The notes under the pieces are model-generated. The model was not told the origin of the DNA. It searched no databases and worked only from the letters and a program-made list of their open reading frames with translations. Below, piece after piece: positions 51,145 through 60,368 of a DNA stretch of 64,000 nt. The first letter of the stretch is position 1, and each line of letters starts with the position of its first letter. Both the position numbers and the translations under genes were made by a program. This DNA comes from Deinococcus roseus (GTDB taxonomy: Bacteria > Deinococcota > Deinococci > Deinococcales > Deinococcaceae), in contig NZ_BMOD01000004.1 of the NCBI RefSeq assembly GCF_014646895.1, forward strand, positions 62,001-126,000, in the 5' to 3' direction.

Positions 51145-54111
51145 GTGCACAACATCATTGTTAAAGGCGCCAGAGAGCACAACCTGAAAAACATCACCGT
51201 GGAGCTTCCACGCAACAAATTCATCGTGATCACCGGGGTTTCGGGCAGCGGGAAAAGCACACTGGCTTTTGACACCATCTATGCAGAAGGCCAGCGGCGT
51301 TATGTGGAGAGCCTGTCGGCTTACGCCCGGCAATTCCTGGGACTGATGGAAAAACCCGATGTGGATTCCATTGAGGGCCTCTCTCCTGCCATCTCGATTG
51401 ACCAGAAAACCACCTCCCACAACCCCAGATCCACGGTGGGCACCGTCACAGAGATTCATGACTACCTGCGTCTGATGTACGCAAGGGTGGGCACCCCTTA
51501 CTGCCCCATCTGTGGTCGCAAAATTGAGCGCCAGAGCGCCAGTGAGATCACCGAGAAACTGGTGCTGGTGCACCAGGAGCGCCGGGCCATGCTGCTGGCC
51601 CCGATTGTGCGTGGCCGCAAAGGCGAGTACCGCAAGATGCTGGGAGACCTCAAGCGCGAAGGCTTTGCCCGTGCCCGCGTGGACGGCACCATCTACGATC
51701 TGGACGAGGCCGAAAAACTCAAGCTGGAAAAATTTGAGAAGCACGACATCGATGTGGTGGTGGACCGCCTGGTCCTCAAAGAAGACGACCGGGGCCGCAT
51801 TGCAGAAAGTGTAGAGTTGGGTCTGCGAAGAGGCGAAGGTTTGCTCAGGGTGCTTTTCCCCGACACCAACGAGGAAGAACTGTTCAGCGAGAAGTTTGCC
51901 TGTGTGGAGCACGGCAGCGTGCTGGAAGAGATGGAACCCCGTTCTTTCTCCTTCAACAGTCCTTATGGGGCCTGTGGGGATTGCACCGGTCTGGGCACCA
52001 AACTGGAGTTCTCTCCTGGTCTGGTGGTGCCCGATGAGTACCTGTCCATTGCCGAAGGGGCCATTGCCCCCTGGAGCAAGAAAGGCACCGGTGGAGGGGT
52101 TTACTACTGGGAAAAGCTGCGCATGCTGGCCGAGCACCTGAAGTTCGACCTGAAAACCCCCTGGAAAGACCTCTCCGAAGAGGTCAAGAAGGCTGTGCTT
52201 TATGGCGTGCCAGATTCATTTGAGGTGATCCTCAGACGGGCAGGCAAAGAAACCATGAAGTTCAACACCGACTTTGAAGGGGTGATTCCCAACCTGGAGC
52301 GCCGTTACAAGGAATCGGATTCCGAATACATCCGCCAGAAGATGGAAGAACTGATGGAACTCAACGTCTGCCCCACCTGTGGCGGCACCCGTTACAAACC
52401 AGAGATCCTGGCGGTTCGGGTGGGCGGTCTGAACATTGCACAGGCCAGCAACCTCAGCGTGCTGGAAGCCCAGCACTTCTTCCGCAAAATGGGCGAGGGC
52501 ACACTGCTGGACGAGGATGTCCTTCCACACACCCAGACGGGCCTGGGGGGCAGCGCCAAAGTTGTGCCTGCAGTGAATCCCCACTACAACCTGGGAGGCT
52601 TTGAGGCACAGGTGGCTCCGCCCATCATCCGGGCCGTCCTGACTCGACTGTCGTTTCTGGTGGATGTTGGGCTGGATTACCTGTCCCTGGACCGCAGTGC
52701 CAACACCCTCTCTGGTGGAGAAGCCCAGCGCATCCGTCTGGCCACCCAGGTGGGTTCGGGTCTGACGGGAGTGCTGTACGTGCTGGACGAACCTTCCATC
52801 GGTCTGCACCCCAAGGACAACCAGCGCTTGATCCGCACCCTCAAGAACCTGCGGGACCTGGGAAACACCTTGCTGGTCGTGGAGCACGACGAGGAAACCA
52901 TGATGGAGTCCGACCACATCGTGGACATGGGACCCGGAGCCGGGGTGCACGGGGGCATGGTGGTTTCTGAGGGAACCCCGGCAGACATCATGAAAGACCA
53001 GAACAGCCTGACCGGCAAATACCTGCGGGGTGACCTCAAAATCGAGATGCCCGAAAACCGGCGTCTGGGCAATGGCAAGAAACTGCGCATCAGAAACGCC
53101 CGTGAACACAACCTCAGGAACGTCACCATCGAGATTCCTCTGGGCACCATGACTGTGATCACCGGGCCGTCTGGTTCGGGAAAGAGCACCCTGATTCACG
53201 ACATCCTGCATGCCACCCTGGCCCGCGACCTCAACCGCGCCAAGACCAACCCTGGAAAATTTGATGGCATTGACGGCATGGAACACCTTGATAAAGTCAT
53301 CGAGATTGACCAGAGCCCCATCGGACGCACCCCCAGGTCCAACCCCGCCACCTACACCGGGGTGTTCACCGATGTGCGCGATCTGTTCACCCGCACCACT
53401 GAAGCCAGAAGGCGTGGTTATGAAGCCGGGCGTTTCAGCTTCAACGTGAAGGGGGGCCGCTGCGAAGCCTGCAAAGGGGACGGGGTGGTCAAGATCGAGA
53501 TGAACTTCCTCCCGGACATCTATGTGCCCTGCGAGGTGTGCAAAGGTGCACGCTACAACCGCGAAACCCTGGAAGTGAAGTACCAGGGCAAGAGCATTGC
53601 AGACGTGCTGGACATGACCGTGGAAGCTGCCTGTGGGTTTTTTCAGAACATCCCCAACATCCAGAAGAAAATGCAGGTGCTGCTGGACGTGGGTCTGGGC
53701 TACATGAAGATTGGTCAGCCCTCCACCACGCTTTCTGGTGGGGAGGCACAGCGCATCAAACTGGCCACCGAACTGTCCAAACGGGCCACTGGTCGCACCA
53801 TTTACATTCTGGACGAGCCCACCACCGGACTGCACTTTGAAGACACCCGCAAACTGATGCTGGTGCTGGAACGCCTGGTGGAAGCAGGGAACTCTCTGGT
53901 GATCATCGAGCACAACCTGGACGTGATCAAGAGCGCCGACTGGATCATTGACCTGGGTCCAGAAGGGGGGATCCGTGGCGGTGAAGTGGTGGGCATTGGC
54001 ACCCCCGAGCAACTGGCCGTGCACCCCACCAGTCACACCGGAGCTTACCTGAAACGCATCCCGGACCTTCAGAAACGCCTGAAGAAAGCCGCAGGCAAGG
54101 TCAAAGCATGA
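51145..54111 (+). CDS. uvrA: UvrABC excinuclease subunit A
   Basis: 988 aa from GTG 51145, where AAGGAG lies nine bases ahead and the family N-terminus (IIVKGAREHNLKNI) begins at once; an ATG at 51118 would add nine residues. The two ABC ATPases have VSGSGKSTLAFDT and PSGSGKSTLIHD Walker A motifs and two LSGGEAQRI signatures. Zinc-binding cysteines lie at GACGDCTG and CEACKGDG...CEVCKG. It recognises DNA damage for nucleotide excision repair, the partner of Mfd encoded in this window. It overlaps the next gene by ATGA. Confidence 0.97.
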   Translation: MHNIIVKGAREHNLKNITVELPRNKFIVITGVSGSGKSTLAFDTIYAEGQRRYVESLSAYARQFLGLMEKPDVDSIEGLSPAISIDQKTTSHNPRSTVGTVTEIHDYLRLMYARVGTPYCPICGRKIERQSASEITEKLVLVHQERRAMLLAPIVRGRKGEYRKMLGDLKREGFARARVDGTIYDLDEAEKLKLEKFEKHDIDVVVDRLVLKEDDRGRIAESVELGLRRGEGLLRVLFPDTNEEELFSEKFACVEHGSVLEEMEPRSFSFNSPYGACGDCTGLGTKLEFSPGLVVPDEYLSIAEGAIAPWSKKGTGGGVYYWEKLRMLAEHLKFDLKTPWKDLSEEVKKAVLYGVPDSFEVILRRAGKETMKFNTDFEGVIPNLERRYKESDSEYIRQKMEELMELNVCPTCGGTRYKPEILAVRVGGLNIAQASNLSVLEAQHFFRKMGEGTLLDEDVLPHTQTGLGGSAKVVPAVNPHYNLGGFEAQVAPPIIRAVLTRLSFLVDVGLDYLSLDRSANTLSGGEAQRIRLATQVGSGLTGVLYVLDEPSIGLHPKDNQRLIRTLKNLRDLGNTLLVVEHDEETMMESDHIVDMGPGAGVHGGMVVSEGTPADIMKDQNSLTGKYLRGDLKIEMPENRRLGNGKKLRIRNAREHNLRNVTIEIPLGTMTVITGPSGSGKSTLIHDILHATLARDLNRAKTNPGKFDGIDGMEHLDKVIEIDQSPIGRTPRSNPATYTGVFTDVRDLFTRTTEARRRGYEAGRFSFNVKGGRCEACKGDGVVKIEMNFLPDIYVPCEVCKGARYNRETLEVKYQGKSIADVLDMTVEAACGFFQNIPNIQKKMQVLLDVGLGYMKIGQPSTTLSGGEAQRIKLATELSKRATGRTIYILDEPTTGLHFEDTRKLMLVLERLVEAGNSLVIIEHNLDVIKSADWIIDLGPEGGIRGGEVVGIGTPEQLAVHPTSHTGAYLKRIPDLQKRLKKAAGKVKA

Positions 54112-54593
54112 GCGAAACCGCCCGTGCATGGCTGTTCGGTTTGCTGGGCTGGTCTGCCATGGGTCTGGTGGCTTATGCCCCCCTCCCCTGGGAAATGAAA
54201 CTGGCGTTCTGGGTGGTGGTCCTCAATGTCACCGATGACTTTGGGGGCCGCTGGTTCGGTTACATAGGGATTCTGCTGGGGGCACTGGGCTTTTTCAATC
54301 CCACCGAATCCTGGTGGACCACCTACCCCCTGATGTTCTTTGTGCTGTGGGCCTTCCTGCTGCTGAAACACACCCTGCATGTGTATGGGGTGGTGATTGG
54401 CATGCTGGGGGTCCTGGGATTGTTTGCAGCCCTCAAAATTGCCGTTCCTTTGCTGGATCCCTCACTCAGGTTGCTGACCAGCAACACCTTCATCCTGCCT
54501 GTGCTGGTGGCCTTTCTGATTGCCAGCATTGTGCATGTGTGGGTGTTTTTCAGCTCAAACAGGACAAACGGCCTCAAGACGACACAGGCTTAA
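54108..54593 (+). CDS. Hypothetical multi-pass membrane protein
   Basis: 161 aa with about five hydrophobic segments (9-27, 31-50, 55-70, 82-98, 100-120, 130-150 partly merged). Not recognised. It is translationally coupled to uvrA by ATGA and followed 27 bp later by the thioredoxin-fold protein gene. Confidence 0.7.
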   Translation: MSETARAWLFGLLGWSAMGLVAYAPLPWEMKLAFWVVVLNVTDDFGGRWFGYIGILLGALGFFNPTESWWTTYPLMFFVLWAFLLLKHTLHVYGVVIGMLGVLGLFAALKIAVPLLDPSLRLLTSNTFILPVLVAFLIASIVHVWVFFSSNRTNGLKTTQA

Positions 54594-54620
54594 ACTTGTT
54601 ATATTGTTGCAGAGGTCATC

Positions 54621-55319
54621 ATGTCTAAAAAATCACAAAATTTTGAGCGTCTGGAGCGTGAGCAGCGCCAGGCCCAGATGCGCATCATCATGAGCATTGC
54701 AGGGTTGATCCTGGTGGTTGTCCTGCTGGCCGTGATCAACAGCATCCGCAGCAGTGCTCCCAAAACCCTGGACCTGACCGGTCAGCCCACCATTGGCAAT
54801 CTGGACGCCAGGGTCACCGTCATTGCCTTTGAGGACTTCAAGTGTCCCATCTGCAAGCAGTTCGATGGCAGCATCTTCAACACCATTGAAGAGAAGTACA
54901 TCAAGACTGGGAAGATCAAATATGGTTTCCGCAACTACATGGTGATTTCTCCCAATGCAGACAGCAAAACGGCTGCCATTGCAGGTGAGTGCGTCTACAA
55001 CCAGAACAAAGATTTGTTTTTCCCTTTCTCGCACCTGATGTACCGTGCCCAGGGCGATGAGAGCACCACCTGGGCCACCAAAGAGCGCATCCTGGAAGTG
55101 GCAGCTTACATCCCAGACATCAACAAAGACGAACTGGGCAAGTGCATTGACAGCAACACCTACGAAAAAGAAGTCCTGAATGACCAGTCGGTGGGCAGCA
55201 ATGCTGGCGTGAACGGCACCCCTTCTCTCTTTGTGAACGGGATCAAAGTGACCAACCCACTGGATGAAACCACCATGCTCAAGGCCATTGATGATGCTCT
55301 GGCCAAAGCCGGTCAGTAA
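54621..55319 (+). CDS. Membrane-anchored DsbA-like thiol-disulfide oxidoreductase
   Basis: 232 aa. One N-terminal anchor (about 21-41) puts the thioredoxin fold outside. The redox site is Cys75-Pro-Ile-Cys78 in FEDFKCPICKQF, and the cis-Pro loop is GTPSLFVNG near 195. This is the DsbA/BdbD-like family with an inserted helical domain. The next gene encodes a DsbB-like protein, its natural electron acceptor. GAGGTC precedes the ATG. Confidence 0.88.
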   Translation: MSKKSQNFERLEREQRQAQMRIIMSIAGLILVVVLLAVINSIRSSAPKTLDLTGQPTIGNLDARVTVIAFEDFKCPICKQFDGSIFNTIEEKYIKTGKIKYGFRNYMVISPNADSKTAAIAGECVYNQNKDLFFPFSHLMYRAQGDESTTWATKERILEVAAYIPDINKDELGKCIDSNTYEKEVLNDQSVGSNAGVNGTPSLFVNGIKVTNPLDETTMLKAIDDALAKAGQ

Positions 55320-55347
55320 ACCTGCTGCCTGAATTCCAGGATCCAGA

Positions 55348-55377
55348 GGAACTGCCTGCAAAGGTGGTTCCTTTTTT
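55348..55377 (+). terminator. Weak terminator between dsbA-like and dsbB-like genes
   Basis: A 9-bp stem with two G-T wobbles (55348-55356, 55363-55371) then six T. It would let part of the transcription continue into the DsbB gene. Confidence 0.6.
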
Positions 55378-55427
55378 CAGAAGCCGAATTCAGCAACAGC
55401 TGCATTCAGAACCAAAAAGGAGTTTTC

Positions 55428-56207
55428 ATGGGCATTGCGAACCGACTTTACTTCTCATGGCTGCTGGTGGTTTTGCTGCTCCTGATCACCACTTTCATGC
55501 CAGAAACCAGCAGTTACCTGTTCAAGCCCCTGCAGGCCAAATGGTTGTGGTTGCAGGTGGTGTGTCTGGGCTTTCAGGCCCTCACCCTGGGCATTGCTGC
55601 CTTTCAGAACTGGGGCTGGGTGCTGCGGTACAACCTTCCTCTGACCCTGATTGGGCTGATTCTGGCCGCGATCAACCTGATCAATGGTCTTTCGCCCAAT
55701 GTGTTTGGTGTGCCTGCAGCCGGACTGTTTCTGGTGGGTTTTGTGGTTCTGGCGGTCCTTCAGCTGCCTGCCACCGAAACGCCAGAGCGAAAAAACACCT
55801 CTCCTCTGCTGGGCCTTGCCAGTCTGACCGCAGTGGTGGCCACACTGGGCAGCCTGTATTTCAGTGAGGTCAAACACTTCATTCCCTGCACCCTCTGCTG
55901 GTACCAGCGCGTGCTGATGTATCCTCTGGCGTTCCTGCTCCCTGCAGGTTTGCTGGGCAAAAACCCCAGAGTGCAAACCCTGGCCCTGCCTTTAAGCATT
56001 CTGGGCATGGTGGTGGCCACCTACCACGTGATGGAAGAGAAAATTCCGGGATTCAGTCCCATCAAGGTGTGTGCCCCCGACAACCCCTGCACCACCCCCT
56101 GGATCAATTATTACGGCTGGATCACCATTCCGGTGCTGAGCCTGACTGCATTTACCATCATCATGGTGTGTGTGGTGATCGCAAACAGACAAACCAGAAA
56201 AGCCTGA
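55428..56207 (+). CDS. DsbB-like disulfide formation protein with N-terminal membrane extension
   Basis: 259 aa. The C-terminal half is DsbB/BdbC-like: Cys154-Thr-Leu-Cys157 in PCTLCWYQR, the quinone-side Arg following, and a second pair Cys215/Cys221 in the outer loop. The first about 115 residues add four hydrophobic segments not found in ordinary DsbB (about 140-180 aa). It would reoxidise the neighbouring DsbA-like protein using quinone. AAGGAG lies upstream of the ATG. Confidence 0.85.
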   Translation: MGIANRLYFSWLLVVLLLLITTFMPETSSYLFKPLQAKWLWLQVVCLGFQALTLGIAAFQNWGWVLRYNLPLTLIGLILAAINLINGLSPNVFGVPAAGLFLVGFVVLAVLQLPATETPERKNTSPLLGLASLTAVVATLGSLYFSEVKHFIPCTLCWYQRVLMYPLAFLLPAGLLGKNPRVQTLALPLSILGMVVATYHVMEEKIPGFSPIKVCAPDNPCTTPWINYYGWITIPVLSLTAFTIIMVCVVIANRQTRKA

Positions 56208-56215
56208 ATCTCTTG

Positions 56216-56254
56216 AAAAACAGGACCCTGTTCAGCTTGCAGGGTCCTGTTTTT
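56216..56254. terminator. Bidirectional terminator overlapping the end of a coding sequence
   Basis: A 15-bp perfect stem, AAAAACAGGACCCTG with CAGGGTCCTGTTTTT, 9-nt loop. It ends the dsb unit. The stop and last codons of the convergent acetyltransferase gene lie inside it. Confidence 0.9.
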
Positions 56255-56801
56255 GTTGCCACTCCTCCTCCAGCACTGCGTAATGCACTTCATCTCCCCA
56301 CTGGCCTTTGAAGATTTCGCTGTGCACGAAATGGGCTTCCTGACGCAGACCCAGACGCTCCAGCAGGTTTCTGGAACCGTGGTTGCGGGCATCGGTGCGG
56401 GCATAAACGCGGTGGATGGGGAGCTGCTGAAAAGCGTACTCCAGCACAGCTTTCACGGCTTCTCTGGCATACCCTTTGCCCTGAGATGCTGTACCAAACA
56501 CATAACCGATTTCGGCCTGCTGGTGTTTTTCGCTGTGACAAATCAGGACCACCTCCCCCAGCAGCACACCTGTGTCTTTTGCAATGACAGCCCAGGCCAG
56601 GCTTTTGCCTTCTTCCCAGCTGCTCTGCTCCAGTTTGCGCCGCAGGGCAGCTTCGGTTTCTTCCAGGGTGCGGGTGTCCCAGTACAGGTAGCGCACCACT
56701 TCAGGATCAGCGTGAATCTGGTAAAGGGTCGGCAGATCATTCATCTCAAAAGCCCGCAAATGCAAACGCTCTGTTGAAAGCTCAGGGAAACTTGGAGGCA
56801 T
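56232..56801 (-). CDS. GNAT acetyltransferase, RimJ/RimL-like
   Basis: 189 aa. It begins STERLHLRAFEMNDLPTLY, the usual RimJ/RimL N-terminus. The acetyl-CoA motif is in GYVFGTASQGKGYAREAVKAVLEY, and ARTDARNHGSRNLLERLGL is motif B. It acetylates protein N-termini or small amines; the substrate is unknown. The start at 56801 is favoured by AATAAT six bases ahead; a TTG at 56843 would extend it. Its last codons are encoded within the shared terminator hairpin. Confidence 0.8.
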   Translation of the reverse strand: MPPSFPELSTERLHLRAFEMNDLPTLYQIHADPEVVRYLYWDTRTLEETEAALRRKLEQSSWEEGKSLAWAVIAKDTGVLLGEVVLICHSEKHQQAEIGYVFGTASQGKGYAREAVKAVLEYAFQQLPIHRVYARTDARNHGSRNLLERLGLRQEAHFVHSEIFKGQWGDEVHYAVLEEEWQQKQDPAS

Positions 56802-56851
56802 GGGTGCATTATTTCCCTGTGAAGGAACTGGGGCATCTGCCAAATGACATA

Positions 56852-56872
56852 AAAAAGCCCCCCGAAGGGAGC
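56852..56872 (-). terminator. galE terminator
   Basis: On the minus strand GCTCCC-TTC(G)-GGGGGC followed by TTTTTT, about 17 bp past the galE stop. Confidence 0.8.
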
Positions 56873-56888
56873 ATAAAAGAACCAGAGG

Positions 56889-57896
56889 TCAGAACGAAAG
56901 GCCCAGAAAGGTCTTGCGCTTCTCGAACCACTGCAGGGCCAGTTCGATGGCGGTTTCCAGGGAGCTTTCAGGGTACCAGCCCAGTTCGGTGTTGGCACGG
57001 TGCGGGTTGGGGTAGGCTCCGGCCACATCACCGGATCTGGGAGGGGCCAGTTGTTTTTTGATGGGGTGTCCGATGACGTTTTCGAAAGCCTGCACCAGTT
57101 CAAAAACGGTGGTTCCGTTGCCGGTGCCCAGGTTGTACACCCGGTACTTCTCGGTGGTGCATTCGCTGAACACCCGGTCAAATTCCAGCACGGCCCGGAT
57201 GTGGGCTTTGGCCAGGTCCCACACATGTATGTAGTCGCGGATGCCTGAGCCGTCACGGGTGGGCCAGTCGGTTCCGGTGATAAAGAAGGTTTCTCCGAGG
57301 GTGTGGGCCTCAATGATCTTGTCCAGGGCGTGGGAAACCCGTTCCAGTTGCTGTCCAGAGCGCAGTTTGGGATCAGCACCAATGGGGTTGAAATAACGCA
57401 GGGTGATGGCCCGGAAGTCGTAAGCACGGGCGAAGTCTTCCAGGGCCAGTTCCATGCACAGTTTGGTGCGTGAGTAAGGGCTGCTGGGCTTCAGGGGAGA
57501 AGATTCGTCCACAGAGAAGCCTTCCACTGCATCGTAAAGGGAGGCGGTGGAACTGAAAATCACCCGGTTGCAGCCCACCTGCATGAGGGCATCGAAAAGG
57601 TCCAGGGATTTCTGCACGTTGGCCCGGTAGTATCCCAGGGGGTTCTCGGTGGATTCTGGCACCAGGATCAGGGCCGCACAGTGGATGGTGGCGTAGATGT
57701 CAGGGTGCTCTGCAAAGATGCGTTTGATCAGGTCCTGATCTGCAATGTCTCCCTGGTAGAAAATGCGGTCATGCACAAACTCTGAGCGTCCACGAATCAG
57801 GGAATCCAGAATGATGGGGGTGTGCCCCTGATCGAGCAATGCAGAACTGATGGTGCTGCCAATGTAACCTGCGCCTCCGGTGATCAATACTTTCAT
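56889..57896 (-). CDS. galE: UDP-glucose 4-epimerase
   Basis: 335 aa. The NAD fold begins VLITGGAGYIGS. The catalytic SSTASLYD Ser/Thr and YSRTK (Tyr, Lys) near 140-150 are in place, as is the GSGIRDYIHVWDLAKAH segment typical of GalE. It interconverts UDP-glucose and UDP-galactose for sugar or glycan synthesis. The start at 57896 is preferred to a GTG at 57905 because AAGGAA is spaced better. Confidence 0.9.
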   Translation of the reverse strand: MKVLITGGAGYIGSTISSALLDQGHTPIILDSLIRGRSEFVHDRIFYQGDIADQDLIKRIFAEHPDIYATIHCAALILVPESTENPLGYYRANVQKSLDLFDALMQVGCNRVIFSSTASLYDAVEGFSVDESSPLKPSSPYSRTKLCMELALEDFARAYDFRAITLRYFNPIGADPKLRSGQQLERVSHALDKIIEAHTLGETFFITGTDWPTRDGSGIRDYIHVWDLAKAHIRAVLEFDRVFSECTTEKYRVYNLGTGNGTTVFELVQAFENVIGHPIKKQLAPPRSGDVAGAYPNPHRANTELGWYPESSLETAIELALQWFEKRKTFLGLSF

Positions 57897-57984
57897 TTCT
57901 TTCACTTCCTTCGTTTCTTGCTCAGATTATACATGAAGTCGGGTTGCAAGAGAAAGGGGCAAAGCCAGACAAATGCAAAAAAAC

Positions 57985-58013
57985 ATGAAAAAACGGGAGC
58001 ATGGCTCCCGTTA
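57985..58013 (-). terminator. pyrC terminator
   Basis: The stem AACGGGAGC with GCTCCCGTT (57993-58001, 58005-58013), minus-strand TTTTT tail, immediately after pyrC. Confidence 0.85.
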
Positions 58014-58027
58014 AAGGTTGAATAAAC

Positions 58028-59281
58028 TCAGCCCTGGAAAGCCACTTTGCCAGCCACCAGCGTGAGCACAGGCCAGCCATACAGTTCTTCTCCAGCCCAG
58101 GGGCTGAATTTTGCCTTGCTCTTGAAGGCTTTCGGATCCACGGCTTTCGCATTGTCCAGATCCAGCAGCACCACGTCGGCCACGGCACCCTCTTCCAGGG
58201 TGGGCACTTCCCAGGCCATGACTTTCGCACAACCAGCCGTGAAAAGGTCAAGCAGTTTCTCCAGGGACAGTTTGCCGGTTTTCACCAGATGGGTGTACAT
58301 CAGGGGGAAAGCCACTTCAATGCTGGGGATGCCAAAGGGGGCTTCCAGCAGGTCTTTCTCTTTTTCAGCCTGGGTGTGGGGGGCATGGTCGGTGGCGAGG
58401 CAATCCACAGTGCCATCCAGCAGACCAGCCAGAAGCAGTTCGGCATCCGTCTGGGTGCGCAGAGGGGGTGCAACTTTATACAGGGCATCGAAGGAACGCA
58501 AAGCTTCATCGGTGAGGGTCAGGTGATGGGGGCACACCTCACAGGTGACAGGAGCCCCGGCTTTCTTGCCCTGGCGCACGATTTCCAGCGCACGGCCTGT
58601 GGAGAGGTGCTGGATGTGCAGTCTGGCTCCGGTCAGAAGGGCGATTTCCACATCACGGGCCACCCGTGCAGCCTCTGCAGCTGCAGGGTTTCCGGGCAGG
58701 CCCAGTTCATGGGACACCACACCTTCATTCATCACGCCGTCCTGGCGCAGGGTGGCATCTTCCGCATGCACGCTGACCAGCAAGCCCAGACCACTGGCGT
58801 ATTCCATGCCACGACGCAGCACATTGGCGTTCTCGTTGGTGCGTCCATCATCGGTGAACATGACAGCCCCAGCATCTTTGAGGGCAGACAGATCTGCCAG
58901 GGTCTCCCCTTTCTGGCCTCTGGTGAGGGCAGCAGAGGGCTTCAGACGGGCAAAACCCAGCTTCTCGGCCTTCTGGATCAGGGAAGCCACAATGGCTGGA
59001 TCGTCCACCACAGGACTGGTGTTGGGCATGCTCACCACGGTACCGTAACCCCCTGCAGCCGCAGCAGCCAGACCTGAAGCCAGATCTTCTTTCTGCTCCT
59101 GTCCGGGTTCCCGCAGGTGGGCGTGAAGTTCGATCAGGGCAGGAGCCACAGTGGCCCCTTTGCCGTCGATGGTGTCAGTGGCGGTTTCGCTGAGGTTCCA
59201 GCCTTTGATTTTGCCCTCTTCAATGAACAGGCTTTCCAAAGTGTCACTGCCAGCACGTTTGATGTTTTTGATTTCCAGCAT
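58028..59281 (-). CDS. pyrC: Dihydroorotase (type I)
   Basis: 417 aa. The metal site HAHLREPGQE near residue 48, DDGRTNENANV, the second-metal HAED, HIQHLST, CPHHLTLTDE and DHAPHTQAEK are all present. It closes carbamoyl-aspartate to dihydroorotate, step three of pyrimidine synthesis. The start at 59281 has CAGGAG seven bases upstream. It follows pyrB by 163 bp that hold a tandem repeat. Confidence 0.94.
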   Translation of the reverse strand: MLEIKNIKRAGSDTLESLFIEEGKIKGWNLSETATDTIDGKGATVAPALIELHAHLREPGQEQKEDLASGLAAAAAGGYGTVVSMPNTSPVVDDPAIVASLIQKAEKLGFARLKPSAALTRGQKGETLADLSALKDAGAVMFTDDGRTNENANVLRRGMEYASGLGLLVSVHAEDATLRQDGVMNEGVVSHELGLPGNPAAAEAARVARDVEIALLTGARLHIQHLSTGRALEIVRQGKKAGAPVTCEVCPHHLTLTDEALRSFDALYKVAPPLRTQTDAELLLAGLLDGTVDCLATDHAPHTQAEKEKDLLEAPFGIPSIEVAFPLMYTHLVKTGKLSLEKLLDLFTAGCAKVMAWEVPTLEEGAVADVVLLDLDNAKAVDPKAFKSKAKFSPWAGEELYGWPVLTLVAGKVAFQG

Positions 59282-59332
59282 TGAATCTCCTGAACCTTTC
59301 CTGTCCGGAAAGGCAAACAAAATGAAACGGGT

Positions 59333-59436
59333 GCGGTGAGGTCAAACCCTCTCCTGTCAGGAGAGGACCGAGCGAGGCTCGCGGTGAGGTCAAACCCTCT
59401 CTGTCAGGAGAGGACCGAGCGAGGCTCGCGGTGAGG
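59333..59436. repeat. Two-copy 47-48 bp tandem repeat
   Basis: The unit beginning GCGGTGAGGTCAAACCCTC occurs at 59333-59380 and 59381-59427. The copies differ by one base (CTCCTGTCAG versus CTCTGTCAG), and a partial third begins at 59428. Each contains the dyad CTCCTGACAGGAG (read on the minus strand) and CCGAGCGAGGCTCG. It lies between pyrB and pyrC. No coding role. Confidence 0.85.
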
Positions 59437-59444
59437 GTGTGAGG

Positions 59445-60368
59445 TCACTTTTTACCCACCAGCAGGTGGTACAGCACACTCATGCGGATGGCCTGACCGT
59501 ACTCCACCTGGGCAATGATGCGGCTTCTGGCACTGTCAGCAAGGCTACCAGAAATTTCCAGATCGCGGTTCATGGGGCCAGGGTGCAGCACGATGGCATG
59601 GTCTTTTGCCCGTTCCAGCAGCTTTTCATTGACCTGGTAGGTGAGGGCATATTCACTCATGCTGGGCAGGAAACCGCCGTTCATGCGTTCCTGCTGCAGG
59701 CGCAGGGACATCACCACATCGGCATCTTTGACCGCAGCTTGCAGATCGGTGGTGACTTTGACCCGACCTTTTGCCAGCTCTTTTGGCAGCAGGGTGGCGG
59801 GACCGCAAAGGGTCACATCGGCACCCAGCAAATCCAGCAGTTCAGCATTGCTGCGGGCCACCCGGGAGTGCAGAATGTCTCCAACGATGGTGACTTTCAA
59901 GCCCTCAATGCGGCCAAACTCTTTGAGCATGGTGTAGGCGTCCAGCAAAGCCTGGGTGGGGTGGGCCCGGCGGCCATCTCCGGCATTGATGGTGGACTTG
60001 CCGCTGAATTTTGCCACCTGATGGGCTGCTCCAGAAGCATGGTGGCGCACGATGAAAGCGTCCACTTTGTAGGCATTCAGGGTCTCGATGGTGTCGCGCA
60101 GGGATTCCCCTTTGGAAAGGCTGCTGGCTCCGGCTGCGAAGGTCAGCACATCGGCACTCATGCGTCTGGCTGCCAGTTCAAAACTGGTGCGGGTGCGGGT
60201 GGAGTTCTCGAAGAACGCCGTACACACGGTGATGCCCTGCAGGGCGGGCACTTTCTTGACCGGGCGTTCCAGCACTTCTTTCATGACATCTGCGGTGTCC
60301 AGAATGCCTTGCAGGGCCTCCACGCTCCAGCCCTGAAAATCCAGCAGGTGTTTTACTCCAGTTCCCAT
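59445..60368 (-). CDS. pyrB: Aspartate carbamoyltransferase catalytic subunit
   Basis: 307 aa. The carbamoyl-phosphate loop ENSTRTRTSFE near residue 53, the SLSKGESLRDT loop near 85, the HPTQALLD motif near 135, and HPGPMNRDLEI near 263 are intact. It makes carbamoyl-aspartate in pyrimidine synthesis. It overlaps pyrR by 16 bp, so the two are translationally linked and both sit under the PyrR attenuator. Confidence 0.96.
   Translation of the reverse strand: MGTGVKHLLDFQGWSVEALQGILDTADVMKEVLERPVKKVPALQGITVCTAFFENSTRTRTSFELAARRMSADVLTFAAGASSLSKGESLRDTIETLNAYKVDAFIVRHHASGAAHQVAKFSGKSTINAGDGRRAHPTQALLDAYTMLKEFGRIEGLKVTIVGDILHSRVARSNAELLDLLGADVTLCGPATLLPKELAKGRVKVTTDLQAAVKDADVVMSLRLQQERMNGGFLPSMSEYALTYQVNEKLLERAKDHAIVLHPGPMNRDLEISGSLADSARSRIIAQVEYGQAIRMSVLYHLLVGKK

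Noticed and set aside
52216..54129. A 637-codon minus-strand frame opposite uvrA
   Set aside because: UvrA is intact on the plus strand; the shadow is rich in Val, His, Gly and lacks motifs.
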